Below, in pieces: positions 36,699 to 43,985 of a stretch of DNA of 46,074 nucleotides. This DNA comes from Bacteroidales bacterium. Its GTDB lineage: Bacteria > Bacteroidota > Bacteroidia > Bacteroidales > VadinHA17. How positions within the stretch are numbered: the stretch's first letter is position 1; the number at the start of each line of letters is the position of its first letter. The position numbers and the translations under genes were made by a program. The notes below the pieces were generated by a model. The model saw only the letters and a program-made list of their open reading frames with translations. It ran no database searches and had not been told where the DNA came from. The stretch spans positions 1-46,074 of the forward strand of contig JAGGWN010000045.1 in NCBI GenBank assembly GCA_021157415.1. Direction: 5' to 3'.

Positions 36699-37826
36699 TC
36701 AGTGAATATATTTTAATAGCAACCTTCCTTTTTCATCATTAAAAAGCAGGGAGGGCAAACATTTTTTTCTCCCGGTGATTTCCTCCTCCCGGAAAGGTTT
36801 GTTTTTCAGTTGCCGGATTGCCTGTATCATATTCTTCGCATCATCCGCGACCTGCACACATCGTTCCAGTCCGGGGATAGTCAGCATATCACTATTGACA
36901 ATAATATGTCTTCCCCTGAACAGGGCCAACAACAACTTTAATTTAAGACCTGCTTTCTGATAGGTCAACAGCAAATGAATGTGAGCCTCGCGTATCAAAC
37001 GGTCCATTTCTTCTGCATCCGGGTTTTCCAGCAGTTTTACATTAGGAAGAAAACAGGCCTTTTTTTTCAGGGCCCGGGGAGCATTCTTGCCTGCAATCAC
37101 AAGAGGTATGTCCATCTCCGGAGCCACTTTTTCCAACAGGAACAATGAGACACGCAAATTGTCCGGGACCGACAGGTTTCCATGAAACAGGACATAATCC
37201 CCCGTACCTTTCAGGATATCCACCTCCTCAAAAGGATGGAAACTATAAAGCAGAGATATTACCTTCTCCGGAAAGCGACTTCTGAAAGAGAGAACGTCAT
37301 GCTCCGAAACCGGGAAAAAAACAGGCACCTGTAAAAGGTTTCTCTCCCAACATCTCAGTTTTCGGGCTTCCGTTAAAAAGAATGATTTCTTAAATATATT
37401 TTTCTCCAGTGCAGCCAGACCGGTATAATATTCATGCTCCACATTAGACGGACGAAACAGAATCTCCCGGCCCGCAAAGGCCGGATTATTCAGTATGCCG
37501 CAGGTATGGATGCCTTCACACAGCACCGGATAGTCATCCTGTAACAGTCTGTTTTCCAGTTCATGAGAAATTCTGCTTTTAATAATATAGGGGACAAAAC
37601 TGAGAAAAGAGGAAAGCCCTGTTTTCCTCCTGTAATAATTCACCTCAGTGCAATATCTATTCAGCAATGTCTGAGGTTTCCTGTTTCCGTAGATAAAACA
37701 ATGCAGATGGATCTGTACGCCCATCTTCCACAAGGTTCTGATCTTGTAAAAAATATCAATGATCCCGCCATAATCTGCCGGATAAGGAACGTCAAAAGAG
37801 ATGATATGAAGATGTTTTTCGTTCAA
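36699..37826 (-). CDS. GT4-like glycosyltransferase
   Basis: 375 residues beginning with TTG at 37826, one base after the stop of the upstream glycosyltransferase gene, so translational coupling is likely; no nearby ATG would keep the N-terminal Rossmann strand (LHIISFDVPYPADYGGIIDIFYKI). The layout fits a GT-B fold. The N-terminal domain has the glycine pair after a short strand, and the C-terminal domain has YVLFHGNLSVPDN, PLVIAGKNAP and LVENPD-like segments. However, the usual E-x7-E motif of GT4 enzymes is weak (KAGLKLKLLLALFRG). It probably transfers a sugar in lipopolysaccharide, exopolysaccharide or protein-glycan synthesis. The donor and acceptor are unknown. Confidence 0.78.
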   Translation of the reverse strand: MNEKHLHIISFDVPYPADYGGIIDIFYKIRTLWKMGVQIHLHCFIYGNRKPQTLLNRYCTEVNYYRRKTGLSSFLSFVPYIIKSRISHELENRLLQDDYPVLCEGIHTCGILNNPAFAGREILFRPSNVEHEYYTGLAALEKNIFKKSFFLTEARKLRCWERNLLQVPVFFPVSEHDVLSFRSRFPEKVISLLYSFHPFEEVDILKGTGDYVLFHGNLSVPDNLRVSLFLLEKVAPEMDIPLVIAGKNAPRALKKKACFLPNVKLLENPDAEEMDRLIREAHIHLLLTYQKAGLKLKLLLALFRGRHIIVNSDMLTIPGLERCVQVADDAKNMIQAIRQLKNKPFREEEITGRKKCLPSLLFNDEKGRLLLKYIH

Positions 37827-37827
37827 T

Positions 37828-38940
37828 TTACAGATATTTACGATAGATATTCTTCAGGCTTTCCGCTTCTTTTTCCCATACCAGCTCGTCAGCGGCTTTC
37901 TGAAGGTTTTGTGCCTTCCGTTGTTTATAATCATCTTTCAACATCTTACGGATCCCATCTGCAATGGCTTCTACCGAGTACTCTTCCAGTACCCGGCCCA
38001 CATCGTATTTTCTTATGATCCGGGTTACCTCCGGCAGGTTGGAAGCCAGTACCGGTGTTCCGCAGCGAATATAATCAAAGAGTTTGTTCGGCAGGCTGTA
38101 GCGGTAATTCAGGCAGATATCCTTATCGAGGGACAGTCCCACATCTGCAGCTGTCGTATAGGCATACAATTTCTTACGGGATTGCCGCGGGATAAACCTT
38201 ACTTTTTCTAGCAGCCCCTCCTTTTCCGCCAATGTCTTTATTGCGGGAAGAGCATCCCCGTCACCTACGATCATAAGTACGGCCTTATCAACCTGTTTCA
38301 TCGCCAGCACAGCTTCTTCCCCTCCCCGGTCCCGGTTGATTCCCGACCCCTGTAAAACAATCACTTTCCAGTCTTCCGGCACATTTATTTCCTCTTTCCC
38401 CACCGGTTTAGTCTCCACCCTATCCCCTGCCGGAAGATTCCTCACCACTTTCACCGGGATGCCGTATTTTTGTTTATAAGCTTCCGCGATAGACCGGCTG
38501 ACCGTGGTCACGTCCTTTAGTTTCGGAAAGATAAAACGCTCGATGGCCAGCCAAACTTCCCGGACAAAACGCCCTTGTAATTCAGGAACCTCCGTAAAGT
38601 ATTCATGGGAATCGTACACCAGCGGGATTTTCTTCAAGCAGGAGACCAAATAATTGGCAGGAAGAGTATCCAGGTCATTGGAAATCAGTAAATTTGACTT
38701 ATGTAATAATAAATACAAGAATATACGAATATTAAATGCAGCATAAAATAGGGGGCCCTTCGTAAAAAACAATTTCATCCTTTTCCACGCATAGGGTCTT
38801 TTATCCATAGGGGGACTCTCCGGCAGTTCACGGCCAACCAGCAACACATCAAAGCCTGTCTCCCTGAGGGTCAGACAAACCTTATGGACCCGCTGGTCCG
38901 TAACCAGATCATTAATAACCGATACAACCGCTTTTTTCAA
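37828..38940 (-). CDS. GT4-family glycosyltransferase
   Basis: 370 residues, GT-B fold. The N-terminal domain has the typical VSVINDLVTDQRVHKVCLTL and LISNDLDTLPANY; the C-terminal nucleotide-sugar domain has VIVLQGSGINRDRGGE, LMIVGDGD, and the signature NYRYSLPNKLFDYIRCGTPVLASNLPEV, with the acidic residue pattern of GT4 (D and E after the PNK loop). It probably acts at the cytoplasmic membrane surface in glycan assembly. It starts a two-gene operon with the next glycosyltransferase. A putative -7 element CAAAAATA (minus-strand TATTTTTG) lies at 38960-38967. The sugar and acceptor cannot be named. Confidence 0.9.
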   Translation of the reverse strand: MKKAVVSVINDLVTDQRVHKVCLTLRETGFDVLLVGRELPESPPMDKRPYAWKRMKLFFTKGPLFYAAFNIRIFLYLLLHKSNLLISNDLDTLPANYLVSCLKKIPLVYDSHEYFTEVPELQGRFVREVWLAIERFIFPKLKDVTTVSRSIAEAYKQKYGIPVKVVRNLPAGDRVETKPVGKEEINVPEDWKVIVLQGSGINRDRGGEEAVLAMKQVDKAVLMIVGDGDALPAIKTLAEKEGLLEKVRFIPRQSRKKLYAYTTAADVGLSLDKDICLNYRYSLPNKLFDYIRCGTPVLASNLPEVTRIIRKYDVGRVLEEYSVEAIADGIRKMLKDDYKQRKAQNLQKAADELVWEKEAESLKNIYRKYL

Positions 38941-38959
38941 AGAATCAACACTTTTAAGT

Positions 38960-38967
38960 CAAAAATA
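38960..38967 (-). promoter_or_regulatory. Putative -7 element for the glycosyltransferase operon
   Basis: TATTTTTG on the minus strand, 19 bp before the ATG, matches TAnnTTTG. No -33 partner is obvious. Confidence 0.35.
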
Positions 38968-39036
38968 CCTAAAGATAGTTTGTTACTTCGGAATATCATA
39001 CTGTTGTCATTCATTCGCTTCGCTCATGTCCTGCAA

Positions 39037-39142
39037 TGGTCATACGGTCACTGTCGCTCGCGTCATACAATAGTTGTAATATATGCGCTACTACTGTATG
39101 ACCACTGTGACTACTGTGTAACTACTGAATGACTACCGTACA
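39037..39142. repeat. Degenerate 11-bp tandem repeat with a flanking inverted repeat
   Basis: Units ACTACTGTATG, ACCACTGTG, ACTACTGTGTA, ACTACTGAATG and ACTACCGTACA follow one another at 39090-39142. The sequence TGGTCATAC at 39037-39045 is the reverse complement of GTATGACCA at 39096-39104, so the array can fold back. It fills most of the spacer between the glycosyltransferase operon and the end of the butyrate kinase gene. No coding role is seen. Confidence 0.6.
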
Positions 39143-39182
39143 ACCCTATATTTTAACGCCGGAAAAGAACTTTTATGATATC

Positions 39183-40256
39183 TTAATACACTTTGGCTTT
39201 TTCTTCCCCGTCAATCACCCTGAAAGCTCCTTCTGCGAGGGCTTCCATCTCATATTCCCCGGGGATAGAAAAGAAAGGAGCCAGGCTTCCCACATAGGCT
39301 TTCAGATCATGAACAAATCGTTCCGACCGGGCAATGCCACCGGTAACAATGATCCCGTCGGCAACACCGTACAATGCGGCAAAGATTGCCCCGATCTCTT
39401 TGGCGATCTGATAGACAAAAGCTTTGTAAACCAGGCCGGCTTTCTCATCTCCGTCATCCATCATCTTCAACACTTCCCTCAGGTCATCGGTTCCCAGGTA
39501 TGCCAGTAAACCGCTTTCCCGTGACAGGATCCGTGTCACCTCTTCTTCCGGTCTGGTATAACACATCTTCATCACCCCCCGCAGCGGTAGTGCTCCTGCT
39601 CTATTGGGTGAAAAAGGCCCCATCCCCAGCAGGGCATCGTTCACATCACGGATCATCCCCTTCTCCACCGCCGTAATGGAAAAGCCGCCTCCGAGATGGG
39701 CCACCACAAAACGGCATTCTTTCGGTTTTTTCCCTATCTTCTCCGCTATGATCCGGACGGTACGTTTCACATTCAGCGGATGACCGCGACAAACCCTCAC
39801 AATATCCGGATGACCCGACACCCGGGCTTTGTCCCACATATTGTCCACGGAAACAGGATCCACCGTATAACATGCCTGCAGACCATACTCCCGGCGAAAC
39901 CGGTCGGCCAGCAAAGTCCCCAGGTTGGAAGCATGGTTCCCATAACGACCACTGCGGGCATCTTCCAGAAAAGCTTCATTCACCCGATAAGTGCCTCCCT
40001 CCACAGGTTTTACAATACCACCCCGGCCAACCACTCCCACAACCACCAGCTCCCGGGTTTTAATTTCTTTCTGCAAGGTGTGAAAAACCGTCCTATACCG
40101 GAAATCCAGTTGTTCCGTCACCAACCCGAAGCGGTTCAGGTCCTCTGCCTTGTGCCTCACCGTCTTCACAAAAACAGGCCCCTGCCGGTTATACAATCCG
40201 AACTTCGTTGAAGTGGAACCCGGATTCAGTACAATAACAACTTCATATTCGTTCAT
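39183..40256 (-). CDS. buk: Butyrate kinase
   Basis: 357 residues from ATG 40256; an upstream ATG would add 21 unrelated residues. It has the acetate/butyrate kinase fold: VLNPGSTSTKFGLY (phosphate 1 loop), VGRGGIVKPVEGGTYRVN, HASNLGTLLA, VDPVSVDNMWDKARVSGHPDI, FVVAHLGGGFSITAV (phosphate 2), GPFSPNRAGALPL and IIVTGGIARSERFV (adenosine loop). The HPDI and RAGALP segments are typical of butyrate rather than acetate kinase. It interconverts butyryl-phosphate and ADP with butyrate and ATP. In many bacteria it is next to ptb (phosphate butyryltransferase), which is not found here, so the partner would have to be elsewhere. Branched-chain acyl substrates are also possible. Confidence 0.93.
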   Translation of the reverse strand: MNEYEVVIVLNPGSTSTKFGLYNRQGPVFVKTVRHKAEDLNRFGLVTEQLDFRYRTVFHTLQKEIKTRELVVVGVVGRGGIVKPVEGGTYRVNEAFLEDARSGRYGNHASNLGTLLADRFRREYGLQACYTVDPVSVDNMWDKARVSGHPDIVRVCRGHPLNVKRTVRIIAEKIGKKPKECRFVVAHLGGGFSITAVEKGMIRDVNDALLGMGPFSPNRAGALPLRGVMKMCYTRPEEEVTRILSRESGLLAYLGTDDLREVLKMMDDGDEKAGLVYKAFVYQIAKEIGAIFAALYGVADGIIVTGGIARSERFVHDLKAYVGSLAPFFSIPGEYEMEALAEGAFRVIDGEEKAKVY

Positions 40257-40391
40257 AGTCTCCGGAATATTTTTTCCGGAGTTAAAGATAATGCAAAACA
40301 CATGTACCTGACAAATCAATCATTCGGTGGATATATTTGGCATTCACATTTTTTTATTACTTTTACTTCATAAACATTTATCTTTATTATC

Positions 40392-40610
40392 ATGGCTATG
40401 AAAAAAGCTATCATCTGGTTTTTGATCATACTTGTTCTTGTATTTACAATCATAGCACTGCTGGGCATATGGGAAGTGATTGACCTGGACAGGGTAGTCA
40501 GAAAATTATTATTGTCCCTGGTGGTAATATTTTCCTCCGGCGCTGTCATCCTGTTTATATACAGTGTGATGGGCAAAGAGATCGATGCCACCAAAAAAGA
40601 CGATCATTGA
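40392..40610 (+). CDS. Small two-helix membrane protein
   Basis: 72 residues; the ATG at 40398 (MKKAIIWF) is an alternative start. Two hydrophobic helices (about 6-26 and 39-60) are joined by a short charged loop (EVIDLDRVVRKL), and the tail is charged (GKEIDATKKDDH). The gene lies alone between two minus-strand genes. No family is recognised. The clean coding structure and membrane topology make it a credible gene. Confidence 0.65.
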   Translation: MAMKKAIIWFLIILVLVFTIIALLGIWEVIDLDRVVRKLLLSLVVIFSSGAVILFIYSVMGKEIDATKKDDH

Positions 40611-40654
40611 TTGAGGCCCCACGAACCATAAAATTCGTCTTCATACGTCTTCAT

Positions 40655-41368
40655 TCATCCGTTCAAAGGGTATCCGGCTTTCCGGACTGCAGCACGGGCG
40701 AGGCAGGTCATGGGATCAATCACCGGAAGACCTGTTGTTTCCGGTGTTAAAACGAGTGACAGTTCAGTACAACCGGCAATCAAAACTTCTGACTCTTTCC
40801 TTTTCAATTCTTCTACCGGGTCTTTCAACTGTTGCAGCGGCTCTTTCGTAAATCCGGCCTTGATCCCTTTATCACCATAGATAGATTCCATCGCGAGCTG
40901 ACGGTTTTTTTCTCCCGGCAACACCAATGTCAGGCCTTCCGATTTAAAGATCTTCACATAAATCCCTGTCTTGTATGTCCCAAGCGTAGCCAGCAGGCCG
41001 AAAACCGTTGTTGAAGGATATTTTTTCCGTGCACAGGCAGCCGTTTCGCGGATCATGTGCAATACCGGCACCGTCAGATGGCGGGACACTTCCTCATAGA
41101 AATAATGAGCTGTATTACAGGGCCAGAGGATACAACAAACCCCGGCCTGTTGCAGGAACAGAGAACCTTCTTTCAAGGCAGGGACAGGATCCGGACCATT
41201 ACCAAGGATATAAGCGGAACGGTCAGGAATTTTAGGGTTGTTGTAGATCAGTACCGGCACATGATCCTGGTCCTGGTCGGCACGGGTATTTTTTATGATC
41301 CTGCTGAAAAGTCCCGCTGTGGCCTCCGGTCCCATCCCTCCCAATATACCAATGGTATCTCTATCCAT
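40655..41368 (-). CDS. Aspartate/glutamate-type amino-acid racemase
   Basis: 237 residues of the Asp/Glu racemase superfamily. The N-terminal IGILGGMGPEATAGLF is the family signature. The two catalytic cysteines are Cys84 in the CNTAH motif and Cys200 in GCTEL. PVIDPM near the C-terminus is also typical. It interconverts L- and D-amino acids without a cofactor. It is probably an aspartate or broad-specificity racemase, not MurI, because the N-terminal motif is the GGMGPEAT type. It starts 7 bp after the DmpA-type peptidase gene, so the two are probably co-transcribed. Confidence 0.93.
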   Translation of the reverse strand: MDRDTIGILGGMGPEATAGLFSRIIKNTRADQDQDHVPVLIYNNPKIPDRSAYILGNGPDPVPALKEGSLFLQQAGVCCILWPCNTAHYFYEEVSRHLTVPVLHMIRETAACARKKYPSTTVFGLLATLGTYKTGIYVKIFKSEGLTLVLPGEKNRQLAMESIYGDKGIKAGFTKEPLQQLKDPVEELKRKESEVLIAGCTELSLVLTPETTGLPVIDPMTCLARAAVRKAGYPLNG

Positions 41369-41375
41369 GATCGTA

Positions 41376-42521
41376 TTATTGAACCGCTTTATATTCCCGC
41401 ATGATCTGCAGAATCTTTTTTACCGGCAAAGCTTCCACTTTGTGTCCCCGGTATCCGGTCATGCTCCGGGCCATAAACAGGCTGTTCAGGATCGCTTCTT
41501 CGGTAGCCTCGATCACCGCCATGAACAGGGGAGACATACGGTCGTTGCGCAAGACTTTCAGGTTCCGGTACAGGGAGGTGTCACGATAAGGCATACGCAC
41601 TTTTTGATCTGTAGAGAATGCGATGACATAATCGCCGCTGCCATTGGAGGAGATGCCTCCCGTATTTCCCAGACCCAGCATGGCCCTTTTTGCCAGACGG
41701 TACAGGTTGCGGCTGTCCAGCGGTGCGTTGGTAGCCACCACAATCATGCAGGAACCGTCCGGAGAGGCAGCAAGTACATCATGCAAATAATATTTTCCGA
41801 GTTTCTCCCCTACCGGGACTCCGGCGATCCGCAGGTTCCCCCCGAAGTTGGTTTGCACCAGCACCCCCACCGTATATCCGCCGTATTCCTGCGGGATCAC
41901 ACGGGAAGCGGTGCCTATGCCTCCTTTAAAACCAAAACATACCGTACCGGTACCGGCGCCTACGGCTCCTTCCTGTACTTTTCCCGAACGTGCTATCCGC
42001 ACTGCTTCCAGCACATCCTTTTTTTTCACATAACGCCCCCGTATATCATTCAGGTAACCGTCGTTGGTCTCTCCCACCACAGGATTTACACTACGCACAT
42101 TCCTGTTGGCAGGGTCAGCCAAAACGTAATCCAGCAAAAACCCGGCTGCCACAGGAACACTTAACGTATTGGTCAGAATGACCGGAGTTTCTATATTGCC
42201 AAGTTCCCGAATCTGACTGATACCTGTCATTTTTCCAAAACCGTTGCCAATATAAACTGCAGCCGGAACTTTTTCCTGAAAGACATTCCCTCCGTGCGGG
42301 AGAATGGCTGTCACTCCGGTCCTGATCTCTTTTCCTCTGATCATGGTTTTATGCCCCACCATGACCCCGGGTACATCTGTAATGGCATCCCACTTACCGG
42401 AAGGCATCACGCCAATATGTATGCCGGTCTTCCGCACACGCACAGGCTGGGCCAGACCCTCTCCGGTTTCAGAGAAGGTTAACACAAGCAAAAACAGAAA
42501 ACAGATTTTTTTCAGCATCAT
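41376..42521 (-). CDS. Exported P1-family (DmpA-like) aminopeptidase
   Basis: 381 residues with a signal peptide (about 1-25, EGLAQ). It matches the self-cleaving N-terminal-nucleophile peptidases DmpA and BapA. Visible are DAITDVPGVMVGHKT (40s), ETNDGYLNDI near 151-160, GAGTGTVCFGFKGGIGTASR, and the cleavage and nucleophile site G256-S257 in DGSCMIVVATNAPLDS. GGISSNGSGDYVIAFST follows, holding the second Ser and acidic partner. The mature enzyme would be an alpha/beta heterodimer in the periplasm. Family members release N-terminal D-, L- or beta-amino acids from peptides. The next gene is an amino-acid racemase. Confidence 0.92.
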   Translation of the reverse strand: MMLKKICFLFLLVLTFSETGEGLAQPVRVRKTGIHIGVMPSGKWDAITDVPGVMVGHKTMIRGKEIRTGVTAILPHGGNVFQEKVPAAVYIGNGFGKMTGISQIRELGNIETPVILTNTLSVPVAAGFLLDYVLADPANRNVRSVNPVVGETNDGYLNDIRGRYVKKKDVLEAVRIARSGKVQEGAVGAGTGTVCFGFKGGIGTASRVIPQEYGGYTVGVLVQTNFGGNLRIAGVPVGEKLGKYYLHDVLAASPDGSCMIVVATNAPLDSRNLYRLAKRAMLGLGNTGGISSNGSGDYVIAFSTDQKVRMPYRDTSLYRNLKVLRNDRMSPLFMAVIEATEEAILNSLFMARSMTGYRGHKVEALPVKKILQIMREYKAVQ

Positions 42522-42551
42522 CCTGAAATTACCTAATCATTCTTCCTTTAC

Positions 42552-43883
42552 TCATCTCCGCATCCCGGGCATGTTCATCAGGCGGGACAGGTTTTTCTTG
42601 CCGCTCATGGCCCGCATCATTTTGCGGGTTTCGTTGAATTGTTTCAGCAAGCGGTTTATCTCGGTCACCGAGGTACCGCTACCCATGGCAATTCGTTTTT
42701 TACGGCTGCCGTTCAACAAGTCGGGATTTGTTCTTTCTTCAGGGGTCATCGAGCGGATGATGGCTTCCACTTCCCTGAAAGCATCATCATCCAGGTCCAT
42801 GTCCCTGACGGCTTTCCCCATGCCCGGGATCATAGCTGCCAGGTCTTTGATGTTCCCCATTTTCTTGATTTGCTGTATCTGACTCAGGAAGTCATCGAAA
42901 TTAAACTGGTTTTTGGCTATTTTCTTCTGCAGCCGGCGGGCTTCTACCTCATCAAACTGCTCCTGTGCTTTCTCCACCAGGGTCACTACATCCCCCATGC
43001 CCAGAATCCGGTCAGCCATACGGTCGGGATGAAATACGTCCAGTGCATCCATTTTTTCGCCGGTGCTGACGAACTTGATCGGTTTATTCACCACCGAGCG
43101 TATGGTAAGGGCCGCGCCTCCCCGGGCATCCCCGTCGAGTTTGGTGAGCACCACCCCGTCAAAATCCAGCCTGTCGTTAAAGGCTTTGGCCGTATTCACA
43201 GCATCCTGTCCCGTCATGGCATCCACGACAAAAAGGATCTCATGCGGATTAACGGCATCACGGATGGCGGTGATCTCTTTCATCATGTTTTCATCCACCG
43301 CCAGACGACCGGCAGTATCAATGACCACAGCACTGTACCCTTCCTTTTTAGCATAACGCACCGCATTTTTGGCAATTTTCACAGGGTCCTTGATGGCTTC
43401 CTCGGTATATACCGGGACCTCCACCTGTTCGCCCAGGGTCTTCAACTGTTCGATGGCGGCAGGACGATATACGTCACCGGCCACCAGCAAGGGTCGCTTG
43501 CCTCTTTTGGTCTTCAGCACATGGGCCAGTTTACCGGAGAAAGTGGTTTTACCGGAACCCTGCAGACCGGCGATCAGAATCACGGCAGGGTTGGCTTTGA
43601 TATTAATATCCACCGCCTGACCCCCCATCAGATCAACCAGTTCATCATGAACGATCTTCACCATCATCTGTCCCGGCTGTACGGCCGTAAGCACATTCTG
43701 TCCCAAAGCTTTTTCCTTCACCTTATCGGTAAAAGATTTGGCTATTTTGTAATGCACGTCCGCATCGAGCAGGGCCCGCCGCACATCTTTCAACGTCTCC
43801 GCCACATTGATCTCTGTAATCCGCCCCTGTCCTTTCAACAATTTAAAGGAGCGTTCCAGTTTGTCAGTCAGGTTTTCAAACAT
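42552..43883 (-). CDS. ffh: Signal recognition particle protein Ffh
   Basis: 443 residues with the standard N, G and M domains. The GTPase has GLQGSGKTT at 106-114, DTAGRLAVDE, TKLDGDARGG and the closing GEKMDALDVFHPDRMADRILGMGD. The M domain is rich in Met, from about 320, ending MMRAMSGKKNLSRLMNMPGMRR, and binds 4.5S RNA and signal sequences. It directs nascent inner-membrane proteins to FtsY. It sits between argS and the DmpA-type peptidase; a -7 element just upstream gives it its own promoter. Confidence 0.98.
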   Translation of the reverse strand: MFENLTDKLERSFKLLKGQGRITEINVAETLKDVRRALLDADVHYKIAKSFTDKVKEKALGQNVLTAVQPGQMMVKIVHDELVDLMGGQAVDINIKANPAVILIAGLQGSGKTTFSGKLAHVLKTKRGKRPLLVAGDVYRPAAIEQLKTLGEQVEVPVYTEEAIKDPVKIAKNAVRYAKKEGYSAVVIDTAGRLAVDENMMKEITAIRDAVNPHEILFVVDAMTGQDAVNTAKAFNDRLDFDGVVLTKLDGDARGGAALTIRSVVNKPIKFVSTGEKMDALDVFHPDRMADRILGMGDVVTLVEKAQEQFDEVEARRLQKKIAKNQFNFDDFLSQIQQIKKMGNIKDLAAMIPGMGKAVRDMDLDDDAFREVEAIIRSMTPEERTNPDLLNGSRKKRIAMGSGTSVTEINRLLKQFNETRKMMRAMSGKKNLSRLMNMPGMRR

Positions 43884-43899
43884 ATTCTACTATTTTTCG

Positions 43900-43907
43900 C
43901 AAAGATA
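43900..43907 (-). promoter_or_regulatory. Putative -7 element for ffh
   Basis: TATCTTTG on the minus strand, 16 bp before the ATG of ffh, matches TAnnTTTG. The -33 region is not convincing. Confidence 0.4.
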
Positions 43908-43985
43908 AAAAAATTAGTTTTGAGTTCCGGATTCCTTGTTCGTGGGTCGTGGTTCATGCAGAACCCCAACACCATGAACCATGAA

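Noticed and set aside
39090-39142. CRISPR-like array
   Set aside because: The units are 9-11 bp and contiguous, with no spacers, and no cas gene is present.
43938-43981. Inverted repeat GGTTCATG / CATGAACC between argS and ffh as a terminator
   Set aside because: The stem is 8 bp with A/T-rich ends and no T-run on the argS strand, so termination is not supported.
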